Shown here in pieces: positions 24,151 through 34,635 of a stretch of DNA of 64,000 bases. A model generated the notes under the pieces. The model ran no database searches. It worked only from the letters and a program-made list of their open reading frames with translations, and was not told where the DNA came from. The translations under genes were made by a program, and so were the position numbers. The stretch's first letter is position 1. Each line of letters opens with the position of its first letter. The stretch is taken from contig KN817537.1 in NCBI GenBank assembly GCA_000827495.1, positions 254,419 to 318,418 on the forward strand, given 5' to 3'. The stretch is from Hypholoma sublateritium FD-334 SS-4 (taxonomy: Eukaryota; Basidiomycota; Agaricomycetes; Agaricales; Strophariaceae).

Positions 24151-24817
24151 TTCAGTCGTCAAAACTACACAGCGCCGAACCGTGAACACCAAATACGCCG
24201 CCGTTTCAATCAGTCGCAACTACCCCCCGCCGGCCTCCGGCCACGCATCTACTCGTGCCATCCAGGGGGATGTTGCTGTGCGTACACGTCGAGCGGAACC
24301 CCAGCGTCTCCCTGTTAACACGTCTTCAAGAAGTACGACGGAGCGCACGTACGTCGCGTCGCGTTGGGCGCGTGGAGTATGTCGACGCGGCGCGGAGTGT
24401 TCTTATTCTGCGCCCTATCTTGGGAGTGGGACAGGCGGCGCGGCGCACTCCCGCGGCGCTCGCCTACTTCACCCGGTGCTCGTGTTGCGCCGCGGAGTCA
24501 CCCTGTATCTACGCAGCGGAAAAGAAGTCGGTGGAACGCACGCACGCACTCACGGAGCGCTCGTGTCAGTGTCATGAGAAACGCGCACTCACGGGAGATT
24601 TTACGCTGTCATCGATCTATAAAAATAGGCGTGGAGAAGTCAGCCAGTGTAGTTCATTTTTGGCGGTCGTCCTGCAGGCAAGACCACGAGATCAAGAAAG
24701 AAGATGAAGTCCAAACTCTGCGGCATGATGGCACGCCGTAACGACTTGGACTTCTTCCCGGCCGTTTCTACCCCCTGGCTTGTGGCTTGAGAGTCGACGT
24801 GCATGTGAACCCACACC
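24151..24817. other. GC-rich spacer upstream of the SDR gene
   Basis: Overlapping plus-strand open frames up to 151 codons (24122-24577 and others) reflect GC-rich sequence and have no family motif. TATAAAAATA at 24618-24627 is the best TATA-like candidate for the SDR gene but lies about 190 nt before its ATG, so a long leader or another start site would be required. Confidence 0.45.
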
Positions 24818-26058
24818 ATGAACCTATTCGCCAAGGCATTCGACCCGCAGACGGACTTGCAGGATATGACGGGGCGCGTAGTCATCGTCACCGGCGCAAA
24901 GTGAGCCTTCCACCACCCCAGCATGCATCGATACCATTCATAACATAGACGCTGACGCCCAACAGCCAGGGCATAGGCTACGCGACCGCGAAGCACCTCG
25001 CGCGCAAGGGCGCGCGGGTCTACCTCGGGGCGCGCTCAGAAGAGAAGGGACGCGGTGCGGTTGCGCGTCTGGAGGGCGAGGGTGTACTCCCCGGGGCGGT
25101 GGTGTACTTTGCGTGCGATCTGTCGACGCCTGCGCAGGCGAAGGCGGCTGCGCTTGGGTTCTTGGAGCTGGAGGCCAGGCTCGATGTACTTGGTGCGTAT
25201 CCTTCTGCCTGCGTCGGGCTGGGAAGCTGACGGGATGTGCAGTGAATAACGCCGCGTGGTGCGTCTTCTCTCTCCACTTCCTGTGCGGTGGCTCACGGCA
25301 AGCAGTATATTCGACTACGCGGACAAGTCCGCGCTGGACGGCATCACCGAGATGATGATGACCAAGTACGCATTATTTCTCTTCCCTCCTCACTCATCTA
25401 ACCGTACACAGCCACTTCGGCACCTTCCAATTCACCCTCGCCCTCCTCCCGCTGCTTGAGAAAACTGCTGCCGTGCCTGCGAGCGACGTGCGCATCGTCA
25501 CCGTGTCCTCCGAGAGGCACCGCGATGCGCTCCTACTTGGCCCGGCCGCCTTTGCGGACCTCAGCGTGTGCAGGGATTTCCACGCGCGCGCGCTCGTTTC
25601 TACGCTCGCTCGGTACGGTACGCCTTCCCATTCCGTCCAACTCATGCGCCCTCTAACTCACTGCAATCCAACCGCCCCCGACGAATGCAGCGCTCTCCAA
25701 GCTTGCCAACGTCCTCTTCTCCACCGCCCTCCACCGCCGGCTTACCCCGCACACGCGCGTCATCTCTCTCGCCGTGCACCCAGGCATCGTCGCCACCTCC
25801 TTCCCGCGCCACCTGCCCCTCGCGCCGCTCTTCCGCTTTCTTTGTGCGTTGTTGTTCAAGGCGCCTGATGTCGGTGCATACAACACGTGCTGGGCGGCGG
25901 CGGCGCCTGGCGTGCGCGCGGCGCCGGAGCGGTATGGCGGAGCGTATGTCGCGCCTGTCGGCCGGGTGGTTGAGGCGTCAAGGGGTGCAAGGGATGAGGG
26001 GGTGCAGGATGCACTGTGGACGTTGTCGGAAAGGTACCTTGCAGGGGAGGCGGTGTAG
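24818..26058 (+). CDS. Short-chain dehydrogenase/reductase (SDR), retinol-dehydrogenase-like
   Basis: NAD(P)-dependent oxidoreductase of the classical SDR fold; probable alcohol/carbonyl conversion, substrate unknown. It starts MNLFAKAFDPQTDLQDMTG, then RVVIVTGAN-QGIGYATAKHLA: the cofactor motif TGxxxGIG is completed across the first intron. LDVLVNNAAW gives the NNAA motif after the third strand. HFGTFQFTLALLPLLEKT and VRIVTVSSERH supply the catalytic Ser region. RYALSKLANVLFSTAL supplies the YxxxK pair across a further intron, and ISLAVHPGIVATSF follows. It ends at TAG 26056-26058, about 320 residues. Introns are GT-AG. The gene lies in the spacer of the inverted MDR pair and is preceded by its own deleted duplicate. 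It appears intact. Confidence 0.88.
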
Positions 26059-26753
26059 CATGCTGGAGTGCCCATACAACCACCCTTCGCGTATCATTGA
26101 CTGGTTAATTCTAGTTTCTTGAGGATGTGTAGCGCCTGAACCGCGAAATCTGCCAACACGCTATTCTCGGCTCGAATGCGCATATGCAAGCGTGGAGGCC
26201 TTTGGCAAGTTTAGTGAACCGGCAATTCCGGCTACACTTCTTCCGAGTCGCGCAGCCATGCTTTTATGATTTATCGATGACGGCATGAATTCGCTATGTG
26301 AGTGCGCGTTATCCATCTTACAGATGTTATATTCAATGAAACACTAGAACTTATAGAACATAAATACTGGCTACAGTTAACGCGGTCCGCAGACTGCACT
26401 GCATTGAATGCGCAAACAGCGAGACTCGAAGTGAAGAGGTCAGCTTGATCTTCGCTTCAACACATCCACGCTTTTCGACACGCGGCTCCGCTCCCCACGC
26501 CCCGCATCTTGAGCGGGCACACGCGCGGCGGCTAAGAAACAAAAGGACGCGGCCAGCCCCCGGCCTCGGGGAAGCGTCATAGATCGATTATACATACATC
26601 GTTGACAAACGCTCGGATCGTCGAAATCGACTAACCGCTATCACCAGCGCATCGCCCTAACAGATACGTAACAGCGTATATGACTGCCCTCAATCCTCGA
26701 CCGAATCTGTATAAATACGGCCTGAGTGCGAGCACTACGATACAATCCAAATC
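26059..26753. other. Intergenic region between SDR and MDR copy 4
   Basis: The first 150 nt are the parental sequence of the relic's right block (23995-24150). The rest carries no supported gene; a TATA-like box for MDR copy 4 lies at 26710. Confidence 0.5.
26710..26717 (+). promoter_or_regulatory. TATA-like box of MDR copy 4
   Basis: Reads TATAAATA, 44 nt upstream of the ATG at 26754. The inverted twin (copy 3) has no matching sequence here, consistent with independent promoters. Confidence 0.5.
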
Positions 26754-28398
26754 ATGGCTCCGATAACGAACGGACGCGTGCTCTTTGCGGCGATACCCAC
26801 CGGTGCGCTGTGCCCCACATCTTCTATTCGTTGAGAACACTCTGCTGATCACGCGTTGCAGGCTACCCCGTCCTGGGCCAGGACCTCGTCTACGACACCG
26901 CCCAAACCATCGACCTCGAGTCTGCCCCGCTCGGCGGCGGGGTGCTCGTCAAGACACTCGACCTTTCGGTCGACCCGTACATGCGCCAGCGCATGCGGCC
27001 TGCTGAGGTGCCGTCGTACTTCCCGGCGTTCCCGCTTGGAGAGCCGTGAGTTGCTTTTTGGGTGGATAAGTATTGGTGTCAGTTGCTGATTTGATGGGGA
27101 TGGGACGGGTAGGATCGTGAGCGCGGGCATTGCAGTTGTGCTGCGCTCCGAGCACGCGGGGTTCAAGGCGGGAGACCACGTCGAGGGATTCCTCCGTGCG
27201 TAGTCTTTTCACGTTTTTATACGCCACGATCATAGCTGACGCGCAATATCTTTCGCTTTTCGCAGCGCACCAGCAGTACACCATCATCGCCGAGCCGGAG
27301 AAGGTGCCCCTCATCCCGCTGCACGTTATCGACAACCCGCACGGGCTCAAGTGGTCCGCATTCCTCGGCGTGCTCGGGATCCCTGGTGCGCTGATACTTC
27401 CTCCATGAATATCCACTGATGTGAATGCGTGATACGCAGGGCACACGGCGTATTTCGCGTGGAAGGCCTACTCGCAGGCTAAGAAGGTGCGTGCCTTTGT
27501 GAGGGGCGGACACGACGGCTGATTGATGTGTGGTTCAGGGCCAGACGGTGTTCGTAACTACAGGCGCTGGTGCGTTCCCCACTTTTCTCCTTCCCATTGA
27601 GGCTAATAAATATTCTCTGATAGGCGGCGTCGGCTCGTGCGTGCCCCTTACTCAATGCTCACAGGATGAAATTAATTAATGCGTACGATATAGGCTCGTC
27701 ATCCAGCTCGCGAAGCTCGACGGGTGCAAGGTCATCGGCTCCGCGGGCTCGGACGAGAAGGTGCAGTTCATGAAGGACATCGGCGCGGACGTCGCGTTCA
27801 ACTACAAGACGGAGGACACGCGCGAGGTGCTGCAGCGCGAGGGGCCGGTGGACATGTGCGTCTACGTAGTTCTTCGTGATATGGAGACTGACGGGGGTGT
27901 GGTTGTGACATATAGATATTGGGATAACGTCGGAGGCGACACGTTCGACGCCGTGCTCGAGAACGCGGCGAGGAACGCGCGCATCATCGTGCGTCCCGAT
28001 TTCTTTGCGCGGTGGTGCGGTGACTGACTGCCTCGCATTGGCTGCGCGCAGGCATGCGGCATGATCTCGGCGTACAACGAGCCGCGCGGCGTGCCCATCT
28101 ACGTGCGTCACCATTCGTACCTCCGTTCGCATTACTAAGTGCCACTCAATAGAAAATGCACCTCGTCTTCGCGAAGTGCATCACCATCGTGGGCTTCCTC
28201 GTGATCGACCACTACTCCGCCGAGTCGCTCGCGGCCTTCGTCAAGGACGTGCACGCGGGCGTCGCCTCCGGTGCGCTGAAGCACCAGGAGGAGCTGTTCG
28301 ACGGCCTGGAACGCGCGGGCGAGGGGCTGCTTGCGGTGCTTAGGGGGACGAACAAGGGGAAGGCGGTCATTCATGTTGCTGAAAATCAAAGAGATTGA
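26754..28398 (+). CDS. NADP-dependent MDR oxidoreductase, 2-alkenal/prostaglandin reductase type, copy 4
   Basis: Same family as copies 1-3 and the inverted twin of copy 3. Starts MAPITNGRVLFAAIPTG. After the first intron: YPVLGQDLVYDTAQTIDLES, LSVDPYMRQRMRPAEVPSYF, GIAVVLRSEHAGFKAGDHVE, HQQYTIIAEPEKVPLIPLHV, HTAYFAWKAYSQAKK and GQTVFVTTGAG. A 13-nt exon at 27624-27636 supplies GGVG and part of a Ser codon; joined on both sides it gives GAGGGVGSLVIQLAKLDG, which confirms it as an exon. Then ACGMISAYNEPRGVPIY and MHLVFAKCITIVGFLVIDHY. The C-terminus ends HVAENQRD where copy 3 ends HVADE, so the copies part just before the stop. About eight exons, all in frame. Substrate unknown; NADPH-dependent C=C reduction by family. 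Confidence 0.9.
26754..28398 (+). repeat. Right arm of the large inverted repeat (MDR copies 3 and 4)
   Basis: Inverted partner of 21480-23143. The near-identical core is about 27110-28215; intron 2 (27049-27113) is unrelated to that of the partner. Confidence 0.85.
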
Positions 28399-29335
28399 AG
28401 GTGGACGGGTAAGGCGGATAGACGGGTGAGCGGGCGGCCGCGGAGAGGCCACACGGAAGGTGGATATGGCTCCGGCCAATGGATGTGATTTGTGGAAGTT
28501 ATGCGGTTGCGGATTGCATTTCCTCGCTTGGCTTGGGGGTGGCCCGGTGTGCTTCATTCTCTGTGATTTTTTTTTTCGAAGCGTCTGACGGTTGGATGTG
28601 TGGCTCAAATTTCCTCGGCGTGGCGGCTCGGTCAGTGCGGGTCGCGGTCGTTGGGCCGGGCGACCGTGCGTTGCTTTTTGATACGAACAGTTTTCAATGT
28701 ATTGAATGGAAGAAACGCGTTGATCAAGAGTGTTTACACATGAGTTGGGACGAGGAAAAACAATAATGCTCGTGAGTGGTCTTCATGGTTATTATTTTCA
28801 GGATTTCGTGCAAGCATCTAAAAATCAAAACAATGTCATTCCGTGCTACAGTAAAATTCGAAAAACGAAATGCGTCGGTCAATGGGTGGAGGAAGCCCCA
28901 CAGATGATCCCAGCCCTGTGGTTGGACCATTGCTTGATTGCTTTCAGCCGGTGCCGCTTGGACTGACCGTTGCTGGCCCCAGGCGGTCTACACTCTGCAA
29001 GTACGTCTCAAGTTCTCAAAAATTCAGGCAGATCCTTCCAGTAGTCTCTTACAGACTAAACGCTCTGTCGCAGATTTTATCACGACGATATTCGGACGGG
29101 ATCCTATGCAGATTCCATGGACCACAGGTCCAAGCGACTGCCACAGTGGGCCCCACCCCCTAATTTGGCAAGGCCACCTCCAGAACACCATTGTCCTGCC
29201 GGCCACCCCATCGTAAACCAAGCGCAAACATCAACCAAGAGTCTATTTAAGCCTCGAGGCTGCACCCAACCTAGCATCTCCCACAACCACTCCCTCCCTC
29301 GAGTTCAGCGATATTTAATAAATTATCATTCGCTA
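28399..29335. other. Intergenic region before the orphan protein gene
   Basis: The first 220 nt still show patchy similarity to the 3' flank of MDR copy 3. The remainder has only short unsupported open frames. A TATA-like TATTTAA is at 29244-29250. Confidence 0.5.
29244..29250 (+). promoter_or_regulatory. TATA-like box of the orphan protein gene
   Basis: TATTTAA, about 90 nt upstream of ATG 29336, followed by a C/T-rich stretch typical of fungal transcription starts. It argues for ATG 29336 over the longer in-frame start at 29117, which lies upstream of it. Confidence 0.45.
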
Positions 29336-30790
29336 ATGCAGAAGATGCAACGCTTCCGAAGCACCTCGCGAGCCCCCGAGCCCACCATCGACCCGCGCCA
29401 TCTATCGGTGGCTCGGCGCGCCTCTCTCGAGGAACTACGTTCCAACAACTCATCACCCCTGCTCTCCGTGCGCGGCGTATACGTGCGCAGCCGCCCGACG
29501 TCGCCCTCGCCGACCTTCGAAAACTGGCCGTACCGTCCCCTCCCCGATCCCCCTCAGCGCGCAGGGAACCGCGATTATATGCCACTCCAAGGCGCGCATC
29601 TGGCGACCAGCTTCGCGTCGTTCGACGTGCGCGACAAGAAGCCGATCCCGGGCACGCCGCATCCCCGCGGACGCCGTCGCGTTCTCTCCTCTGCGAGCGT
29701 TGACGACGCGTTCGTGGGCACGTCGCGCATTGCTGGGCCACCGCCTGCATACACCCACGACTACAGAGGATCGGCGCGTGAATCAACCGACGACGACGAC
29801 GAAGTCGTCTATATGAAGGACAGGAGGAAGACGATCATGATCGAGATCGAAAGGGAGCAGATGGCCCGTCTGCGGGACGCGGCGGCTTCGCTCTACTTCA
29901 AGGTCGAGCTCGCTGGCGGCCACATAGCTGGCAGCATTTATGAGGAGCCGCTCGCGTGCTATGCACCCCACCGGGAGCCAAGCGTGCAACATACCGTCAA
30001 GTTCTCCGCCACGGACACCATCGCGATGTTTCGCCGCGAGTCGCAAGATTTGCGGAGTCCATCCAGCGAGCGCGAATTTGGCCCCGGAAACCGCAGCGAG
30101 AACAACTACGCCGGGTCGTTCTTCGACCATCTCGACGACGAAGAGCAGCGTCTTGAGGAGCAGGAGGAGCCAAAGAAGCCAAAGAGCGGGGACAATTGGG
30201 CGAAGGCGATGAAGGGGTTGTTCAAGAGATTGAGCAACTCCCGCAAGGGATCGTTGGTGACGGACGACCGATCCTCTATGCGGTCGTCAGCAGAAGGTGT
30301 TCCATCCTCTATGCGGTCATCAGCAGAAGGTGTTCTCCCCGCCCCGGAGAAAATTAAAGCGGCTTCAGCGTCGCTGTTCAATGTGCGCCTCGGCGCGGCG
30401 CCGCCACGCACTGCAGGCAGCAAGTCTGTGCGCGCACCCAGCATCAAGTCGACAGCGTCGAGGAACGTGCTCGTGAAGAACCGCAAGGCGAAGAAGGTCA
30501 ACCAGATGAGCACTCCGCAGACGTATGCACTCACGTCTAGTGCGCGCGCCGTCGAGGGCAGGATGCGGCCTCCTTCGGGGTCGTCCTCAGATTACACCGA
30601 CGCTTCGCGTCCGATGTCCTGGGAGTGGCCTGACGACCTCGCATCCGAGTCCGAAGTCCTTCTTGAGGCGATGGAGATTATACGAAGGCAGAAGGAGAAC
30701 AATTGGGTGTACACGCCGGCGCACGGTGGCAGGGAAGTTAGAGGAAAGGGAAATGGGTATGTCCAAGTGGAGCAGAGGGCTTACTATTAG
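29336..30790 (+). CDS. Uncharacterised low-complexity protein, single exon
   Basis: I do not recognise the family. The single-exon frame encodes about 484 residues from MQKMQRFRSTSRAPEP to QVEQRAYY. It is Ser/Arg/Pro-rich and looks largely disordered. Visible features are a PPxY-type motif (GPPPAYTHDY, near residue 140), an acidic DDDDE run followed by VVYMKDRRKTIMIEIEREQM, an acidic EEEQRLEEQEEPKK-like stretch, basic NRKAKK, and a tandem SSMRSSAEGV repeat (30271-30336). The segment ERTIM/IEIEREQMARLRDAAA may form a short helix. No signal peptide or membrane span is seen. Codon bias agrees with the GC-rich genes to its left, and the long open frame with strong G/C third positions supports real coding. 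PPxY would suggest a WW-domain partner, but that is inference. Confidence 0.7.
   Translation: MQKMQRFRSTSRAPEPTIDPRHLSVARRASLEELRSNNSSPLLSVRGVYVRSRPTSPSPTFENWPYRPLPDPPQRAGNRDYMPLQGAHLATSFASFDVRDKKPIPGTPHPRGRRRVLSSASVDDAFVGTSRIAGPPPAYTHDYRGSARESTDDDDEVVYMKDRRKTIMIEIEREQMARLRDAAASLYFKVELAGGHIAGSIYEEPLACYAPHREPSVQHTVKFSATDTIAMFRRESQDLRSPSSEREFGPGNRSENNYAGSFFDHLDDEEQRLEEQEEPKKPKSGDNWAKAMKGLFKRLSNSRKGSLVTDDRSSMRSSAEGVPSSMRSSAEGVLPAPEKIKAASASLFNVRLGAAPPRTAGSKSVRAPSIKSTASRNVLVKNRKAKKVNQMSTPQTYALTSSARAVEGRMRPPSGSSSDYTDASRPMSWEWPDDLASESEVLLEAMEIIRRQKENNWVYTPAHGGREVRGKGNGYVQVEQRAYY
30271..30336 (+). repeat. 33-bp tandem repeat, two copies, in frame
   Basis: Units 30271-30303 and 30304-30336 differ at few positions and encode two successive SSMRSSAEGV blocks within the orphan protein. 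Confidence 0.85.
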
Positions 30791-31273
30791 ATGCAGTTCA
30801 GATTTGTGGAACACATCGCTTCGTTATGTAAACGAGTCCCGTATGATTATATGTGTAACTATGAACCTTGAATATGAATTATGAAAAACAAAATCAAGTG
30901 ACAGGGAGGATCGACTCGGGCAAAATTGGGGGAATATCTCATACAGAGCTAAATTTCATCTTAACTATCTTATCGAAGTGTAGCTTTGTAAAGCATTTGT
31001 AAGTCGTGGTCCATGAATTACAAATTCTGAGGAATAAACGGGAAATTATCCAATGGACACTGAAGTGCATTACCAATTCGTCTAGTTCATTTAGTAGGCA
31101 ATTACACTCTACGACTGAGTTATCTGACACCAGCTCGGTCGCAGGCTTGCCCATTGCAGGGCTTGATCTTGAAGCTTCAGCAGAGGCAAAATGTATATAA
31201 CTGGCTTCCCAGTGTGCAAGATAGTACACGGCTCAGTCCCACTCCTTCTCCTAGTAACAGTTAAAGGACATCC
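30791..31273. other. Intergenic region before the GST-like gene
   Basis: Short spacer with no supported gene. TATATAA at 31194-31200 is a likely TATA box, about 75 nt before ATG 31274. Confidence 0.5.
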
Positions 31274-32050
31274 ATGACCATCATACTCTATGACTTATAT
31301 ACAACTGCTCCAGGGCATGCTCTGTCGTCGAACACATGGAAGGCGAGGTGACATGACTTAATTATTGCAACATTACAAAGTCACTCATACACCTTCAAAA
31401 GATATGCACTGAACTTCAAGGGAGTCGCTCACAAGACCGAATGGATCGAGCTCCCCGACATCGCTGCCTTCTACATCAAGAACGGAATCACGACTACCTT
31501 GAAAAAGGCCGACGGAAGCCCGCATTACAGCGTGCCTCTCATCTACGACCCGTCCACCGAAAGGTACATCAACGACTCGTTCGAGATCGCCATATACCTC
31601 GACAAGACATACCCAGGACCCAAGATTTTCCCGCACAACACGAGCGCGCTCCAGTCACTTGTGGTCGACGCCTGCGTCGGACACCTCAAATCGATCTTTG
31701 CCCTGGGCGCGCCGGGGTTGATAGCGCGGCTTACCCCCGCGAGCAAGGCGTTTTACGAGTCAGTGATCGCTGTCGGGTACGCCGCTGGAGAGCCTACCCC
31801 TAGAGTCGTTCAATGGGCGGAATTTGAAGAGGGGCTCGGAAAAATTGACGAGTTGTACAAAAGGACAAATGGTGCCTTCCTAATGGGCGATACGATTTCC
31901 TGGGGCGACTTTGCGGTGTGTTCGTACCTTGTCTGGGTGAGGAAAGTATGGGGCGAGGAAAGCCAGGAGTGGAGGGACATTTCTTTGATGAACGCTGGGC
32001 GCTGGGCGGACCTCGCCAATGAGCTCCGCAAGTATGAAGTGGTATTCTAG
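31274..32050 (+). CDS. Glutathione S-transferase-like protein (fungal UstS type)
   Basis: Probable cytosolic GST-fold protein that conjugates or transfers glutathione to electrophiles. Exon 1 (31274-31347) encodes MTIILYDLYTTAPGHALSSN and TWKA. Exon 2 (31402-32050) continues RYALNFKGVAHKTEWIELPD, the thioredoxin-like N-domain, with YSVPLIYDPSTERYINDSFE (cis-Pro and the ES/DS glutathione-contact region). The helical C-domain follows with GAFLMGDTISWGDFAVCSYL. Total 240 residues, normal for this class. The split codon AG/A joins exon 1 to exon 2 without a frame break. No targeting signal is seen. The UstS-type label rests on overall resemblance to fungal GST-like proteins; the substrate is unknown. 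Confidence 0.85.
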
Positions 32051-32205
32051 TTTGATTCCAGTATGATTATTTTAGAGATGTTTGAATAGATCTGAAGTTG
32101 AGCACGGTCAGAAAATGAATCTATTGGGGAGGTACGTCGGTACATCTGGACACAAGCGGGCCTGCAAAACACATCCACTATGATGCAAGATAAGAAGTAA
32201 AAACA

Positions 32206-34635
32206 CTAATGATCTTCGCCGGGCTTTCCTTGCGAAGGAGAATCGTCGGGATAGAGCTTTATGTGCAGTAGGGCAGGGTCAGCCAGAATGTTATAGCACG
32301 AATCATGCGCGTCGCACCTTTCCAGGATTGAAAATGCCTAATGGGTCAATCGCTTTCTTGATCGTCTTCATCAACTGCACCGTCCCCTCGCCGAGCTCCT
32401 CGACAAGGTACTCCTTCTTGCCGATCCCCACGCCGTGCTCTCCAGTACCTAAAGCTGGCCATGAGCAAAGTGATTCCACGTGGATGTGAAAATGCCGACT
32501 AACACGTCCCATCTAGTGCGATGGCTCTCTTCACCATCCTGCTGACGAGTGCTTTCGTCCGCTCTCGCTCCTCGTCCGTTTTGAACAAGATTAGTGCGTG
32601 GAAGTTCCCGTCGCCGACATGCCCCACGATTGTTGAGAGGAGGCCGGCAGCCGCGATATCGCGCTTCGTTTCGTACACGAGCTGCGGCAGCTTGGAAACC
32701 GGAACACTGTAATCCCCATTACGCACATCAGTGTGAAGCCCTCTATATGTGCCAAACAAAATGAAATTCACCAGACATCCGTTGGCCATCCCTTCGCCCC
32801 AGGCATAATCGCCAGTCCTGCGTAGTGCGCGTTCTTCCTATCGGCCCACAGCGCATCCGCATCCTCCTTCGTACGGGCGAGCTGAAACCCGGTCCCACCG
32901 TGCCGCTCTGCCACTGCCTTGACTATCTTCGCGGTCTCTTTGAGCGATGCAGGCGTGGGGCCCTGGAACTTGAAGAAGAGACTGTCGGCGACGGGGTACT
33001 TTCGCGCCGACATACCGTAGCGGTTGATGGCGTCAATGAAGATATCGTCAACGAGCTCAACGCACTCTACAGGAAAGGGGAATCGGGTAAGAACTACATT
33101 GAGGATGATTATTGCGCGAGAGACTTACGTATGCCAACACCGGTATTCAGCACATCTGCTACGGCCTCCGTTGCTTTTTGGACATTTGGAAATTGCACCA
33201 CAGCTACTGTTGTCGGCAGAAGCGGTGCCAGACGGATGGTTACTAAGAGATATCAGCTGTCAATTGAACGATCTGGACTGAGATAAATATACCAACCTTC
33301 AGTCACAATTCCGAGAGTCCCTTCTGCCCCGATAAATAATTTGGTCAGATCAAATCCTGCTGATGATTTACGCGAGCGGCGCCGTGTCTTGATAACTTCT
33401 CCAGACGGAAGAACAACGGTCTACGAAATAGGTTATACTTATAAGAGATATAGGGATGATTAAGGTTGATACCACTTACGGCGTTCAAAAACCACTCCCC
33501 TTTGGCTGTTCCGTATCGAACTGCATTGGCTGCAATGTATGTTCATCGACTCAGCAAAACATCAACCAACGAGTAGTACTCACTCCCAGAGCATCCTGTG
33601 CTGAGCATCCCTCCAATAGTAGCACCAGGTGCTGGATCAATCTACAGATAGTCCAGTCAGATAGTGATAATTCAAGCATATTTCGGGAGAAGGCTTACGG
33701 GAAAAAATAAGGGTATCCCTTTCTCCTTTAGTATCTCGTTTATATCCATCCATCTAGCACCAGGCTGGCACACTAAATCCGAATCTTCTTCTGGAGGGGC
33801 GTTAGGGCGAACAACGGCGAAAAAGCCACATGGACGTACCATGAATCGCAATTATTCTGTCCATGGTGCTCATATCGACGCAGATCCCGCCTGTGGAATG
33901 CTATATGGCAATGAAAAATGTACTCAGTCGTAGCGAAAGTATTACGAACAGCACGATAATGCCCTTCTAGGCTCGTCGCTCCTGAGTATACTGTAATAGG
34001 AACCTTATACTTCGTTGCGATTCTTACTATTGTCGCAACTTCTTCTGTGGTTGATGGATAAATGACGACGCTAGGAGACATGCCTGAAGATATATTGAGC
34101 AGCGGAAATAACCAAAAATTGGGGGTGGAGGTTACATACCGGGAAAATGGTCGTTTTCTGAGAAACCATGGGTATGAAGGTCGTCTGGGTCTGTTGATAC
34201 TTTCGTATTCACGAGCTCCTGCGCGCCAGTCTCTCCTGTGAAGGCTGATTTGAGTTCGTCGATCGCGTTTGCTATGTCTTTCGGAGACCCAAACTTGGGA
34301 GGGGCGTTGGTATCTTCTAAAATTCTACGAGGTGGATATAACATTGCAGCCGTTCCAAATCCAAATAAGGCGCTTGCCAAGCCAATGAACATAGCCGTCG
34401 AGGTGGAGAAAGATTTTGCAGAACCGGTTGCATCCACTACCGGCGCATTGACAGTGCTCTGAAGTCTAACTCCAGAGATAGTACCGCGCGTTTCCAGTAT
34501 CGTGGTAAAGAAATCGTACCTCGCAGGCTGACTCAACACAGTCCTACTCGTCAGGCGCCCAGACCCGCCACGGATGTGTTTTGTCGAGCTCGTAACCACT
34601 TGCGAAAGCACTGAATACGACCGTCGGAAAAGCAT
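32206..34635 (-). CDS. D-lactate dehydrogenase (cytochrome c type), mitochondrial, copy 1
   Basis: FAD enzyme of the DLD1 group that oxidises D-lactate to pyruvate and passes electrons to cytochrome c at the inner mitochondrial membrane. It starts [17 protein letters not shown], an Arg/Ser-rich presequence. A single hydrophobic anchor follows ([19 protein letters not shown]), as in DLD1. FAD-binding region: [50 protein letters not shown]. The C-terminal part has [15 protein letters not shown] and [15 protein letters not shown]. Reading on gives NPGKVRRA and a stop at 32303. A better model splices after NPGK to [16 protein letters not shown], ending at 32206; copy 2 shows the same KLYPD ending. 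Many short introns. The gene appears intact. Confidence 0.87.

Noticed and set aside
24122..24707. Overlapping plus-strand open frames of about 150 codons upstream of the SDR gene
   Set aside because: GC-rich sequence gives open frames in several phases; no domain, splice link or codon pattern favours one.
29271..29786. 171-codon minus-strand frame opposite the orphan protein
   Set aside because: Arg/Cys-rich shadow of a strongly biased coding strand.
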